Shown: in pieces, positions 8,862-15,932 of the stretch
Numbering within the stretch: position 1 is the first letter of the stretch
Layout: the number at the start of each line of letters is the position of its first letter
NCBI GenBank assembly: GCA_937139035.1
Contig: CAKZPK010000533.1
Span: 1 to 42,959, forward strand
Direction of reading: 5' to 3'
Length of the DNA stretch: 42,959 nucleotides
Origin: an uncultured Crocinitomix sp.
GTDB lineage: Bacteria; Bacteroidota; Bacteroidia; Flavobacteriales_D; Crocinitomicaceae
Notes under the pieces: model-generated
Told to the model about the DNA's origin: nothing
What the model saw: only the letters and a program-made list of their open reading frames with translations
Database searches by the model: none
Program-made: the position numbers and the translations under genes

Positions 8862-10490
8862 TTATGGATTGTCAAATTCTCTTTTTGGTCCTTGATAATA
8901 CCACCAGTTGAGAATTAAACAAATTAAATAATAGACTGCAAAACCATAAAGCGCGTACTCTGCATGGCCTGCTTTAACTTGTTGCCCAAATACCTTTGGT
9001 ATAATAAAGGCTCCGTATGCCGCAATAGCCGCAGTCCAACCCAATACAGGTCCAGCTTTTTCTTTAGAAAAGATATAAGGGATACTTCTAAAGGTAGACC
9101 CATTACCAATACCCGTAGTTAAGAAAAGAACCATGAATGCAGCAAAGAACGGCCACCAATAATCTTCTGGTGTAGCAGAATCTCTTGCTTCAATAACAAA
9201 ATAGGCAACAGCTAATGCTGCAATAATTTGGAATATGGTACTCCACATTGTGACTTTTGCACCACTATTAAATTTATCTGCCAAAATTCCTCCTACTGGT
9301 CGAATTAACGCTCCAAAAACTGGTCCCCAAAATGCCCAAAGCATAATGTTGGGTGCATTTGGATTTGCCCATTCAGGATCAAGCGGATTAGAGTAAACAA
9401 AAATATCTTGCGCTAATTTTGGAAACACCATTGAGTAACCAATAAAAGAACCAAATGTCATGGTATAGATTATGGTCATAATCCAATTGTGCTTGTCTCC
9501 AAGAATTGAAAATTGCTTTTTAAGATTTCCCTTAATTTCTTTTGGTGTAGCATGTTTCATTAATAAAACAGCCACAATAATTACTACTGGTAAAACAATC
9601 CACATGGATGCATTTTTCATTCCAAAATCTCCCCATGGAACACCAATTAGCATAAAAGCACCCAAGCCAGCTGCGATCAAACCTAAAACCAACATATAAA
9701 ATGTTTTAGAAACACCTTGACTGGTAGATGGTAAACTGGGGGTTCCTGTAGAAACATTGTTCATCCCAAAGAAAGCTCCAAGTGTAGCAAGTGCAATTAA
9801 AGGCACCCATAACCAAGCAGCATTTTGGAAACCTTCAAAAGGCGCACCTTTTGCAGTTGCTATGGCACCAACAGTACCACCAAATAAAGCAACCTTAACA
9901 ACAATTGGAATTAAGAATTGCATTGCTCCAACCCCTAAGTTTCCTAACCCAGCATTCATTCCCAAAGCATAACCTTGCATACGTTTAGGGAAAAAGAAAC
10001 TAATATTACTCATAGAAGATGAGAAGTTACCTCCTCCAAATCCAGAGAGCAATGCCATTGCCGCAAATAACATATATGGCGAATTAATATCACTTAACGC
10101 AATCCCTGTTCCGATTGCCGGAATTAATAGCAAGGCCGTGGTAACGAAAACAACATTTCGTCCACCCCCAAGTGAAATTAAAAAGGAATTAGGCAAACGC
10201 AGTGTTGCGCCAGCAAGTCCTGCGATTGCAGGCAATGTATAATACAAGTTATTTACCTCAGCTAACGCTGCAATATAAGAGTCAGATCCAGGAACAAGTC
10301 CTTCTGTCATCCCAAAGGTAAATCCAAATTCTTTCATGTATTTCACCAACACTCCCCACATAATCCATACAGAGAATGCTAATAGCAAGGCTGGAATTGA
10401 GGCCCAAAGGTTTCGTGTAGCTATCTTTTTTCCGGTCGACTTCCAAAAGCCTTCATCTTCTACATCCCATTTTTCAATATTGGTTTTCAT
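8862..10490 (-). CDS. narK: NarK-family nitrate/nitrite MFS transporter
   Basis: A 542-residue inner-membrane transporter with about 12 helices. The nitrate signature is visible as GFGGGNFSSSMSNISFFFPK followed by GYALGMNAGLGNLG, and the second nitrate-signature region as TTGIGNGSTFRSIPYIF. These place it in the nitrate/nitrite porter family (NarK/NRT2) and fit nitrate/nitrite exchange or symport. It follows a second NarK-type gene after 64 bp, most likely as one operon read from the box at 12160. No nitrate reductase lies next to it. In some denitrifiers two NarK halves are fused; here they are separate genes. Confidence 0.9.
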   Translation of the reverse strand: MKTNIEKWDVEDEGFWKSTGKKIATRNLWASIPALLLAFSVWIMWGVLVKYMKEFGFTFGMTEGLVPGSDSYIAALAEVNNLYYTLPAIAGLAGATLRLPNSFLISLGGGRNVVFVTTALLLIPAIGTGIALSDINSPYMLFAAMALLSGFGGGNFSSSMSNISFFFPKRMQGYALGMNAGLGNLGVGAMQFLIPIVVKVALFGGTVGAIATAKGAPFEGFQNAAWLWVPLIALATLGAFFGMNNVSTGTPSLPSTSQGVSKTFYMLVLGLIAAGLGAFMLIGVPWGDFGMKNASMWIVLPVVIIVAVLLMKHATPKEIKGNLKKQFSILGDKHNWIMTIIYTMTFGSFIGYSMVFPKLAQDIFVYSNPLDPEWANPNAPNIMLWAFWGPVFGALIRPVGGILADKFNSGAKVTMWSTIFQIIAALAVAYFVIEARDSATPEDYWWPFFAAFMVLFLTTGIGNGSTFRSIPYIFSKEKAGPVLGWTAAIAAYGAFIIPKVFGQQVKAGHAEYALYGFAVYYLICLILNWWYYQGPKREFDNP

Positions 10491-10554
10491 AATCCTTTAA
10501 TTGGTTAAAAGTAAGGTAATTTGGATACTGAGTATCCCTTAAATAATCTATATA

Positions 10555-12084
10555 CTAGTGCGCTTCGTCTGCAAAGGCTCCTTCAGGTTCTTTTAAGGCA
10601 AATAGACACCACAGAAAACTCACTGCTGCACCTGCGGCCAAAATAAAGAAGAACATTTTAGAATCAACCATTGTTAAAATAAAGAGATAAGTTACTGCAC
10701 CTACGTTACCATAAGCACCAGCCATTCCAGCAATTCTTCCGGTCATCTCTTTTTTGATTGATGGAATCATAGCGAATGTAGCTCCCTCGGCTCCTTGCAC
10801 AAACATTGACGCGAACATGGTAATAATAACAGAAACCACTAACCACCATGTTCCTGTGAACATTGGTACTAAAATTGGATCTCCGTCGGCATTAACTTGA
10901 CCCGAATATTTACTAATTAAGCCCATTAGGAAAAAACCGAATGCAATACCAACCATATAAATTAGCATTGTTTTTTTACGGCTATTCATCTTATCTGATA
11001 AGTACCCTCCCAATGGACGAGCAATTAAATTAATTACAGCAAAAGATCCTGCTACTAAACCTGCCATTTGAGGCGTAATTTTAAATGTATTCTCAAAGAA
11101 TAATGGCAACATAGAAACAACTGCAAGCTCTGCTCCAAAATTTGCGAAATAGGTCATATTTAATGCCCCAACACTACTAAAGTGAAATTTTTCTTCTTCA
11201 GGAATACCATTCTTTAATCGTGGTAAATTATAACGTAAAATTGCAATTGCTTTGTAGAAAAAGAATCCCGCCAAAACAGCCCAAATGAGATACATGGTAT
11301 TCAATGAAAACATGTTTTCATCATGGATTACTTGTTTTTGTAGATTTCTGGCAAGCAAACCTAAGGCTGCATATAATGGAATTGTCCAGAATAAATATTG
11401 AACTAATCCGCCATAGGTTGATACAGGCATAATACTAGACGCCTTTTTCTTTTTATCTGTATTAGTTTCCTTTTTTTCTGTAGGAAAGTCTCTTACTTTG
11501 AAATAATAAAACACACCATATAATGCAGTTAAAATACTACTAATAGCCATGGCCCATCTCCAACCCATTTCTCCTTGAATGATCGTTAATCCAATAAATG
11601 GAATTAAACCAGCTGCAGCTGCAGAACCGAAGTTACCCCAACCTGCATAAAAGCCTTCCGCTCGTCCAATATGCTTTGCGGGAAACCAGTTAGCCGTCAT
11701 CTTAATACCAATTACAAAACCTGCACCGATCGAACTTAATAACAATCGTGAAATAACTAATTGTGTAAATGAATCTCCGAAAGCAAACATGAGTCCTGGA
11801 ATAATGGTTACAACCATTAAGCCCGAAAATATAACACGTGGACCATATTTATCCACCAATGCGCCAACAACTATCCTTGCCGGAATAGTCAACGCAACGT
11901 TACAAAGTAATAATGATTTAAAGTTTTTTCCGTTCAAAAAGTCAAAAGACTCAACCATGGCCGTTTTTAGCGGTGCCATATTGAACCATACAAAAAACGT
12001 AAGAAAAAATGCAATCCATGTATAATGCAAGACTCTTACTTTTTCTTGTGAAAAGTCAAACAATCTGAATTTTTCTGATTCCAT
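10555..12084 (-). CDS. NarK-type nitrate/nitrite MFS transporter, second type
   Basis: A 509-residue inner-membrane protein with about 12 helices. It has the MFS loop motif GALVDKYGPRVIF and a NarK-like region with SIGAGFVIGIKMTANWFPAKHIGRAEGFYAGWGNFGSA-type residues (GAGFV..G, FP, GxxEGfyaGwGN). The central loop after helix 6 is long and basic (TEKKETNTDKKKK). It differs clearly from the neighbour at 8862 and is not a recent duplicate. A NarK1 (nitrate/proton symport) versus NarK2 (nitrate/nitrite antiport) division of labour is plausible. Promoter: a perfect minus-strand TAACTTTG at 12115-12108, 51.5 bp from an FNR-type box. Confidence 0.85.
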   Translation of the reverse strand: MESEKFRLFDFSQEKVRVLHYTWIAFFLTFFVWFNMAPLKTAMVESFDFLNGKNFKSLLLCNVALTIPARIVVGALVDKYGPRVIFSGLMVVTIIPGLMFAFGDSFTQLVISRLLLSSIGAGFVIGIKMTANWFPAKHIGRAEGFYAGWGNFGSAAAAGLIPFIGLTIIQGEMGWRWAMAISSILTALYGVFYYFKVRDFPTEKKETNTDKKKKASSIMPVSTYGGLVQYLFWTIPLYAALGLLARNLQKQVIHDENMFSLNTMYLIWAVLAGFFFYKAIAILRYNLPRLKNGIPEEEKFHFSSVGALNMTYFANFGAELAVVSMLPLFFENTFKITPQMAGLVAGSFAVINLIARPLGGYLSDKMNSRKKTMLIYMVGIAFGFFLMGLISKYSGQVNADGDPILVPMFTGTWWLVVSVIITMFASMFVQGAEGATFAMIPSIKKEMTGRIAGMAGAYGNVGAVTYLFILTMVDSKMFFFILAAGAAVSFLWCLFALKEPEGAFADEAH

Positions 12085-12107
12085 AATAGTAGTTTCAATT
12101 ATAGGTA

Positions 12108-12173
12108 CAAAGTTACGGTTGGATAATCAGTTACTAAATGAGCCGAATTACATTGATATATGTTATAAATCAT
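12108..12173 (-). promoter_or_regulatory. narK operon promoter with distal FNR-type box
   Basis: The minus strand carries a perfect -7 element TAACTTTG (12115-12108). The near-dyad ATGTTATAAATCAT (12160-12173) is centred 51.5 bp away. That is 22 bp, two helical turns, further than the usual spacing in this window and fits a class I activator position. The same box also serves the divergent doxX-like gene. Confidence 0.6.
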
Positions 12174-12202
12174 ATTTTGATGATTCGCTTTTCGTAACTT
12201 TG
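12160..12202 (+). promoter_or_regulatory. doxX-like gene promoter with proximal FNR-type box
   Basis: The box ATGTTATAAATCAT (12160-12173) is followed by a perfect TAACTTTG (12195-12202), with 28.5 bp from centre to first base. The ATG is at 12219. Confidence 0.65.
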
Positions 12203-12218
12203 TAAAAAATATTCTACA

Positions 12219-12602
12219 ATGGATACAGTTATTTTAGTTTTACAGATTGGACTTGCAGTCCTCTTCCTATATTTTGGATCACTCAAAATGTTTATGCCTA
12301 TAGACAAAATAGAAAAGCGAGTAACTTGGGCTAACGACTACGCCCCTTCACGCTTAAAGTTCTTTGGGCTTTTAGAAGTACTTGGAGCAATTGGAATTAT
12401 TCTTCCTCATCAGTTAGATATTTTACCAATTCTCACACCTATAGCAGCTACAGGTTTAGCAAGGGTTATGGCAGGCGCAGCAATGGTCCATTTAAGGCGA
12501 GATGAGATAAAGATGATCTTGCTCAATATATTTATCATCTTTTTACTAGCTGGAATTGGATTTAACACCCTTTTAGAAATATTAGGCGTAAACCTCAACT
12601 AA
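12219..12602 (+). CDS. DoxX-like small membrane protein
   Basis: A 127-residue inner-membrane protein with four predicted helices (about 3-22, 45-66, 70-90, 98-120). LFLYFGSLKMFMPIDKIEKR followed by the GLLEVLGAIGIILP segment matches the DoxX-like family. The family has been linked to redox and oxidative-stress functions, but no activity can be assigned here. It is divergently transcribed from the narK operon and shares its FNR-type box. The next gene has its own weak box, so this one may be monocistronic. Confidence 0.75.
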   Translation: MDTVILVLQIGLAVLFLYFGSLKMFMPIDKIEKRVTWANDYAPSRLKFFGLLEVLGAIGIILPHQLDILPILTPIAATGLARVMAGAAMVHLRRDEIKMILLNIFIIFLLAGIGFNTLLEILGVNLN

Positions 12603-12620
12603 AAGCTCTTATATAAGCGA

Positions 12621-12664
12621 CTGATTTCGCTCATATTTTATAATATGTATTAGACTAATCTTTG
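12621..12664 (+). promoter_or_regulatory. Weak FNR-type box and -7 element for the thioredoxin-like gene
   Basis: CTGATTTCGCTCAT (12621-12634) matches the box at 8 of 10 positions. AATCTTTG (12657-12664) lies 29.5 bp from its centre and matches 5 of 6 bases of TAnnTTTG. The conserved spacing is the main support. Confidence 0.45.
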
Positions 12665-12680
12665 CAAAAACAATAAAAAG

Positions 12681-13277
12681 ATGCAAAGTAAAAACACCTT
12701 CACATACGATTCATTTCTTGAATACACAAAAGAACTATTAGCAGACAATAAAGCTACAGGAACAGATCATTCTCCTGCAAAAATTGAAGCTAGTAAAATC
12801 AATGCTCAACGATTTAAACGACTGAATAAAACGGCAAAAATAAATGCGGAGTTAAAACAAATCATTGAAGACAACCAACCTGAATGGGAATGGACAGTGA
12901 TTGCCGAAGGATGGTGCGGAGACGCAGCGCAAATACTTCCCTATATCAATAAGATAGTCACACATTCTGAGTCAATATCGTTACAAATTATTTTAAGAGA
13001 CGAAAATGAGCAAATCATGGATCGTTACTTAACAAACCAAGCAAGAGCAATTCCAATTTTAGTTTGCCACAACACTGTAACGAAAAAAGAAGTAGGTCAT
13101 TGGGGGCCACGCCCTTCAAAAATCATTGACTGGATTGCTACTTATAAATCAGAAAACCCAAACTACACTCCAGAGCAATTCAAAAAGGATTTACACACGC
13201 TTTACACTATAAATAAAGGAGAAATCATTAATGAAGCTCTTTTAAACAGCATTAAAACTTGGATTAAAACTGACTAA
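12681..13277 (+). CDS. Thioredoxin-fold protein lacking the CxxC pair
   Basis: A 198-residue cytoplasmic protein resembling the Thioredoxin_9 family. A helical N-terminal part (1-75) precedes the thioredoxin-like segment WTVIAEGWCGDAAQILPYIN. Here WCGD replaces WCxxC, so only one active-site cysteine remains. The cis-proline region is RAIPILVCHN. A single-Cys protein cannot do ordinary intramolecular disulfide exchange; a monothiol or peroxidase-like role is possible. There is no signal peptide. Its place among nitrogen-oxide stress genes with a properly spaced weak box suggests a thiol or S-nitrosothiol stress function, which is inference. Confidence 0.7.
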   Translation: MQSKNTFTYDSFLEYTKELLADNKATGTDHSPAKIEASKINAQRFKRLNKTAKINAELKQIIEDNQPEWEWTVIAEGWCGDAAQILPYINKIVTHSESISLQIILRDENEQIMDRYLTNQARAIPILVCHNTVTKKEVGHWGPRPSKIIDWIATYKSENPNYTPEQFKKDLHTLYTINKGEIINEALLNSIKTWIKTD

Positions 13278-13291
13278 TCTGCTTCAAAATA

Positions 13292-13335
13292 ATGATTTAA
13301 ATCATTATTTAAATTTCTAACTCGGTGTACCTTTA
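13292..13335 (+). promoter_or_regulatory. FNR-type box and -7 element for ric
   Basis: ATGATTTAAATCAT (13292-13305) is a perfect 14-bp palindrome. TACCTTTA (13328-13335) lies 29.5 bp from its centre and matches 5 of 6 bases of TAnnTTTG. The ATG is at 13351. Confidence 0.75.
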
Positions 13336-13350
13336 GACTAAAATAATAGT

Positions 13351-14085
13351 ATGAAAGTAGGGATGAATTTTGACGAAATGACTGTTGCGGAAATTGTGAC
13401 CAACAACATCCGAACAGCCGATATATTCAAGAAAAATGGAATTGATTTTTGCTGCGGAGGCAACATTTTAGTTGAAGAAGTATGCAAGAAAAAATCAGTA
13501 GATTATACACAGCTTAAAGAAGAAATTGCAGCATTAGACGCTGCAGAAGTTACTCATAAATATGATTTGTGGGAGCTTGATTTCTTAACTGATTACATAA
13601 TCAACACGCATCATTCGTATGTGACTGAAGCCAGTGCTTTAATTCTTGAATACTCAAATAAAGTAGCAAAAGTGCATGGTCATCATTATACTGAGGTGAT
13701 AGAAATAAATAATGCATTTCATAAAATTGCAGAGGAATTAAGTAACCATATGTACAAGGAAGAAATGATTCTTTTTCCATACATCAAACAATTGGCACAT
13801 TCTAAAAAAAGCGGTGAAAGTATTAACGCACCAGCATTTGGATCAATTCAAAACCCGATTAACATGATGGAATTGGAACATGATACTGCAGGAGACCTTA
13901 TTAAGGAGATAAAATCTTTATCTAATAATTTTACTCCACCAGCAGAGGCGTGTAACACATTTAGAGCACTTTATGCTAAGCTGGAAGAATTTCAGAATGA
14001 CCTTTTTACGCATATACACATTGAGAACAACATTTTGTTCCCAAAAGCAATTAAGCTGGAGAGTGAGCTATTTAACACTAAATAA
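13351..14085 (+). CDS. ric: Iron-sulfur cluster repair di-iron protein RIC (ScdA/YtfE type)
   Basis: Repairs iron-sulfur clusters damaged by NO or oxidants. The 244 residues are normal for the family. The N-terminal DUF542 domain (about 8-65) has the hallmark DFCCGG. The C-terminal hemerythrin domain (about 85-240) has the ligand pieces NTHHSYV, VHGHHYTEV, HMYKEEMILFP, LEHDTAGD and HIHIENNILFP. A second possible start is Met5 (MNFDEM). A perfect FNR-type box is placed for activation, which agrees with NO-responsive control of RIC in other bacteria. The next gene follows after only 6 bp and is probably co-transcribed. Confidence 0.93.
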   Translation: MKVGMNFDEMTVAEIVTNNIRTADIFKKNGIDFCCGGNILVEEVCKKKSVDYTQLKEEIAALDAAEVTHKYDLWELDFLTDYIINTHHSYVTEASALILEYSNKVAKVHGHHYTEVIEINNAFHKIAEELSNHMYKEEMILFPYIKQLAHSKKSGESINAPAFGSIQNPINMMELEHDTAGDLIKEIKSLSNNFTPPAEACNTFRALYAKLEEFQNDLFTHIHIENNILFPKAIKLESELFNTK

Positions 14086-14091
14086 ATTGTG

Positions 14092-14550
14092 ATGAAAGAA
14101 CTTGAATTGAATACAGTAGAAAGCAGTGAAATGGTAGAGCAAACCTTTAAATTTTGGTTTACAGATCAAGATCATATTCGCTCCCCCTTCCCATCCTATA
14201 TCCGCCCAGCACTTAAAACTGAGGCAACGGCAAAATTCTTTGATTGGGCAAATGGTATTAATCCAAAAGCCAAGGATGAATTAAACGACCAAATTATTGG
14301 TGAGAAATTTGAAGAACTAATTTTTGAAACTGCAAACGGTTTAGTAAAAACAGAGGATGAAAAAATTACTATTCTATATCCTTTCTTACCACGATTGGGC
14401 GACAAACTAAATGACAACGACAACTCAAACGATAGTCAAATTATAGACCGATTAATTATTAAAGAAGGAGATACTAGTTTTTTAAAAGTGAATTTAGAAA
14501 ATAACGTAACGAAAGAAAAGTGGGAAACTAAATTTGAACTTCCGCTATAA
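14092..14550 (+). CDS. Uncharacterised 153-residue protein downstream of ric
   Basis: I do not recognise this protein. It starts at ATG 14092, six bases past the ric stop; a GTG just before it (14089) is less likely. It is soluble and acidic, without signal peptide or membrane helix. The N-terminal part is helical (TFKFWFTDQDHIRSPFPSYI) and the C-terminal half is strand-rich (GEKFEELIFE, EDEKITILYPFLPRLGDK, DRLIIKEGDTSFLKVNL). It probably shares the ric transcript, which ends at the strong terminator at 14575. An accessory role in NO-stress repair is inferred from the operon alone. Confidence 0.75.
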   Translation: MKELELNTVESSEMVEQTFKFWFTDQDHIRSPFPSYIRPALKTEATAKFFDWANGINPKAKDELNDQIIGEKFEELIFETANGLVKTEDEKITILYPFLPRLGDKLNDNDNSNDSQIIDRLIIKEGDTSFLKVNLENNVTKEKWETKFELPL

Positions 14551-14574
14551 CCTTACCTTAAATTTAAATTAGAT

Positions 14575-14615
14575 GATATCCCGCAGAAAACTTATTTCTG
14601 CGGGATATCGTTTTT
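14575..14615 (+). terminator. Strong intrinsic terminator after the ric operon
   Basis: A perfect 15-bp stem (14575-14589 with 14595-14609, GATATCCCGCAGAAA arm) and a 5-nt loop are followed by TTTTT at 14611-14615. The convergent gene's stop codon (14592-14594) lies in the loop, so the tail of that gene encodes one arm. Confidence 0.9.
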
Positions 14616-14966
14616 ATAATACCTGGTAAGAATAATCTTTCCCTCTTCGTCAAACTCTCGATATTCACCGTGGAGTTTATTCTTTTTATAAGTGCTTTCA
14701 GAAATTAGCAACCCCTCCTCATTAAACCGCTTCCATATCCCTTCTCGATTTCCGTTATGAAAACTGCCTTGCATTTGCACGGTTCCGTCCTCATAAAACC
14801 ATAACCATAAGCCTTCATTCAACGAATTTTCAGTCCCTCCGGTTTGTTTTACTTGTCCATTTTCATAATACAACCCCTCTCCTTTTCTTTGTGAGAAATG
14901 AAAAACGGCCCAAAACACCACTAGCAGAGCCACTACTATTTTATGATAACTATTGTAACTATACAT
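14592..14966 (-). CDS. MORN-like (YwqK-type) repeat protein with N-terminal anchor
   Basis: A 124-residue protein with an N-terminal hydrophobic segment (about 9-24) that anchors or exports it. Four MORN-variant repeats of about 22 residues follow: GLYYENGQVKQTGG, GLWLWFYEDGTVQMQGSF, GIWKRFNEEGLLISESTY and GEYREFDEEGKIILTRYY. Such repeats occur in many Bacteroidota proteins, some labelled YwqK-family antitoxins, but no toxin partner is adjacent. It is convergent with the ric operon, and its last residues lie in the terminator stem. Confidence 0.72.
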   Translation of the reverse strand: MYSYNSYHKIVVALLVVFWAVFHFSQRKGEGLYYENGQVKQTGGTENSLNEGLWLWFYEDGTVQMQGSFHNGNREGIWKRFNEEGLLISESTYKKNKLHGEYREFDEEGKIILTRYYKNDIPQK

Positions 14967-15050
14967 ATTATAAAATGCATTTTTACACTCCCAGAATAGA
15001 AGTTCAACCTTGCATTCATCAAAGATCGTTCAAAACCAGTATTCGCAACT

Positions 15051-15116
15051 ATGATTTAAATCATTATTCTGAATGACTTTCTAAACGTATCCACTTAAAT
15101 ATTCTACATATCTTTG
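15051..15116 (+). promoter_or_regulatory. FNR-type box and promoter of the cysteine-containing Crp/Fnr gene
   Basis: ATGATTTAAATCAT (15051-15064) is a perfect palindrome, identical to the ric box. A perfect TATCTTTG -7 element (15109-15116) lies 51.5 bp from its centre, the same long spacing as the narK promoter. Confidence 0.65.
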
Positions 15117-15127
15117 ATTATAATCAT
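15114..15127 (+). promoter_or_regulatory. Possible autoregulatory FNR-type site over the transcription start
   Basis: TTGATTATAATCAT (15114-15127) is a near match to the box and overlaps the end of the -7 element and the likely start point. A bound regulator here would block transcription, suggesting negative autoregulation of the gene starting at 15134. Confidence 0.4.
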
Positions 15128-15133
15128 ATAAAC

Positions 15134-15844
15134 ATGAAACGACAAATAGATCAAATTCCAAATTGTGCTGAATGCACAAACGACAGTAAAGTGTTTTGCT
15201 CTCTATCTTTAGAGGAAAAAGAGGTTTTGAGTGCAGGTAAAGGAAATAACTATTACAAAAAAGGCCAAGTCATTTTCTATGAGGGAAATCATTCAAATGG
15301 ACTCTACTGTATTCATAATGGTAAAGTTAAATTGACTAAACTTGGTGAAGATGGAAAGGAACAAGTCATTCGGTTTGCCAAAACAGGGGACATTCTTGGT
15401 TATCGTTCTTCTTTAAGTAATGAACCATATAATGCAACAGCTAGCGCTATGGAAGACTCACATATTTGTCATCTTTCGCGTGAGAAATACATTGCATTGA
15501 TGGCCGAAAACCCTAAATTATCTTGGAATACAATGCAAGTTTTGTCAAAAGATTTAAAAAATGCCGAGCAGCACTTAATTAACATTGCACAGAAAACTGT
15601 TAAAGAGCGAATTGCCGAAGCGTTGATCTTGATCTATGATACATTTGGCATTACAGATGATAACCAAAGCTTAAATGTATTGCTTTCACGTTCAGAAATA
15701 GCTGATATTGCTGGAACAACAACTGAAACGACTATTAGAACCTTAGCTGCATTGCACAAAGAAGAGCTAATTTTCTTAAAAGGAAAATCAATAAAAATAC
15801 TTGATCTTAAAAGCCTTACCAGAGCAGCAGGGATTTATGAATAG
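15134..15844 (+). CDS. Crp/Fnr regulator with FNR-like cysteine set (candidate oxygen/NO sensor)
   Basis: A 236-residue regulator with an effector beta-roll (about 25-125) and a winged-helix domain (about 155-230). Cys11, Cys14 and Cys22 precede the beta-roll, and Cys112 (DSHICHLSREKY) aligns with E. coli FNR Cys122. This set could hold a [4Fe-4S] cluster; the spacing C-x2-C-x7-C differs slightly from FNR's C-x2-C-x5-C. The recognition helix GTTTETTIRTLAAL keeps the FNR Glu and Arg, with Ile at the position of FNR Ser212. That would fit a half-site changed from TTGAT to ATGAT. It is the best candidate in view to read the boxes. Sensing mode and targets are inference. Confidence 0.9.
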   Translation: MKRQIDQIPNCAECTNDSKVFCSLSLEEKEVLSAGKGNNYYKKGQVIFYEGNHSNGLYCIHNGKVKLTKLGEDGKEQVIRFAKTGDILGYRSSLSNEPYNATASAMEDSHICHLSREKYIALMAENPKLSWNTMQVLSKDLKNAEQHLINIAQKTVKERIAEALILIYDTFGITDDNQSLNVLLSRSEIADIAGTTTETTIRTLAALHKEELIFLKGKSIKILDLKSLTRAAGIYE

Positions 15845-15866
15845 ATTTCATCTGCCTTATAAGTGA

Positions 15867-15910
15867 ATGATTCAGATCATTTTATAACCGTAGACCTTCT
15901 TGTATTTTCG
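15867..15910 (+). promoter_or_regulatory. FNR-type box and -7 element for the third Crp/Fnr gene
   Basis: ATGATTCAGATCAT (15867-15880) is a perfect dyad. TATTTTCG (15903-15910) is 29.5 bp from its centre and matches 5 of 6 bases of TAnnTTTG. A GAGAGG stretch lies about 9 bp before the ATG at 15933. Confidence 0.7.
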
Positions 15911-15932
15911 TAAACAACAAGAGAGGTAGGAT

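Noticed and set aside
14592..14966. Toxin-antitoxin pair suggested by the YwqK-type repeats
   Set aside because: No toxin-like gene is adjacent. MORN-like repeats alone do not show antitoxin function.
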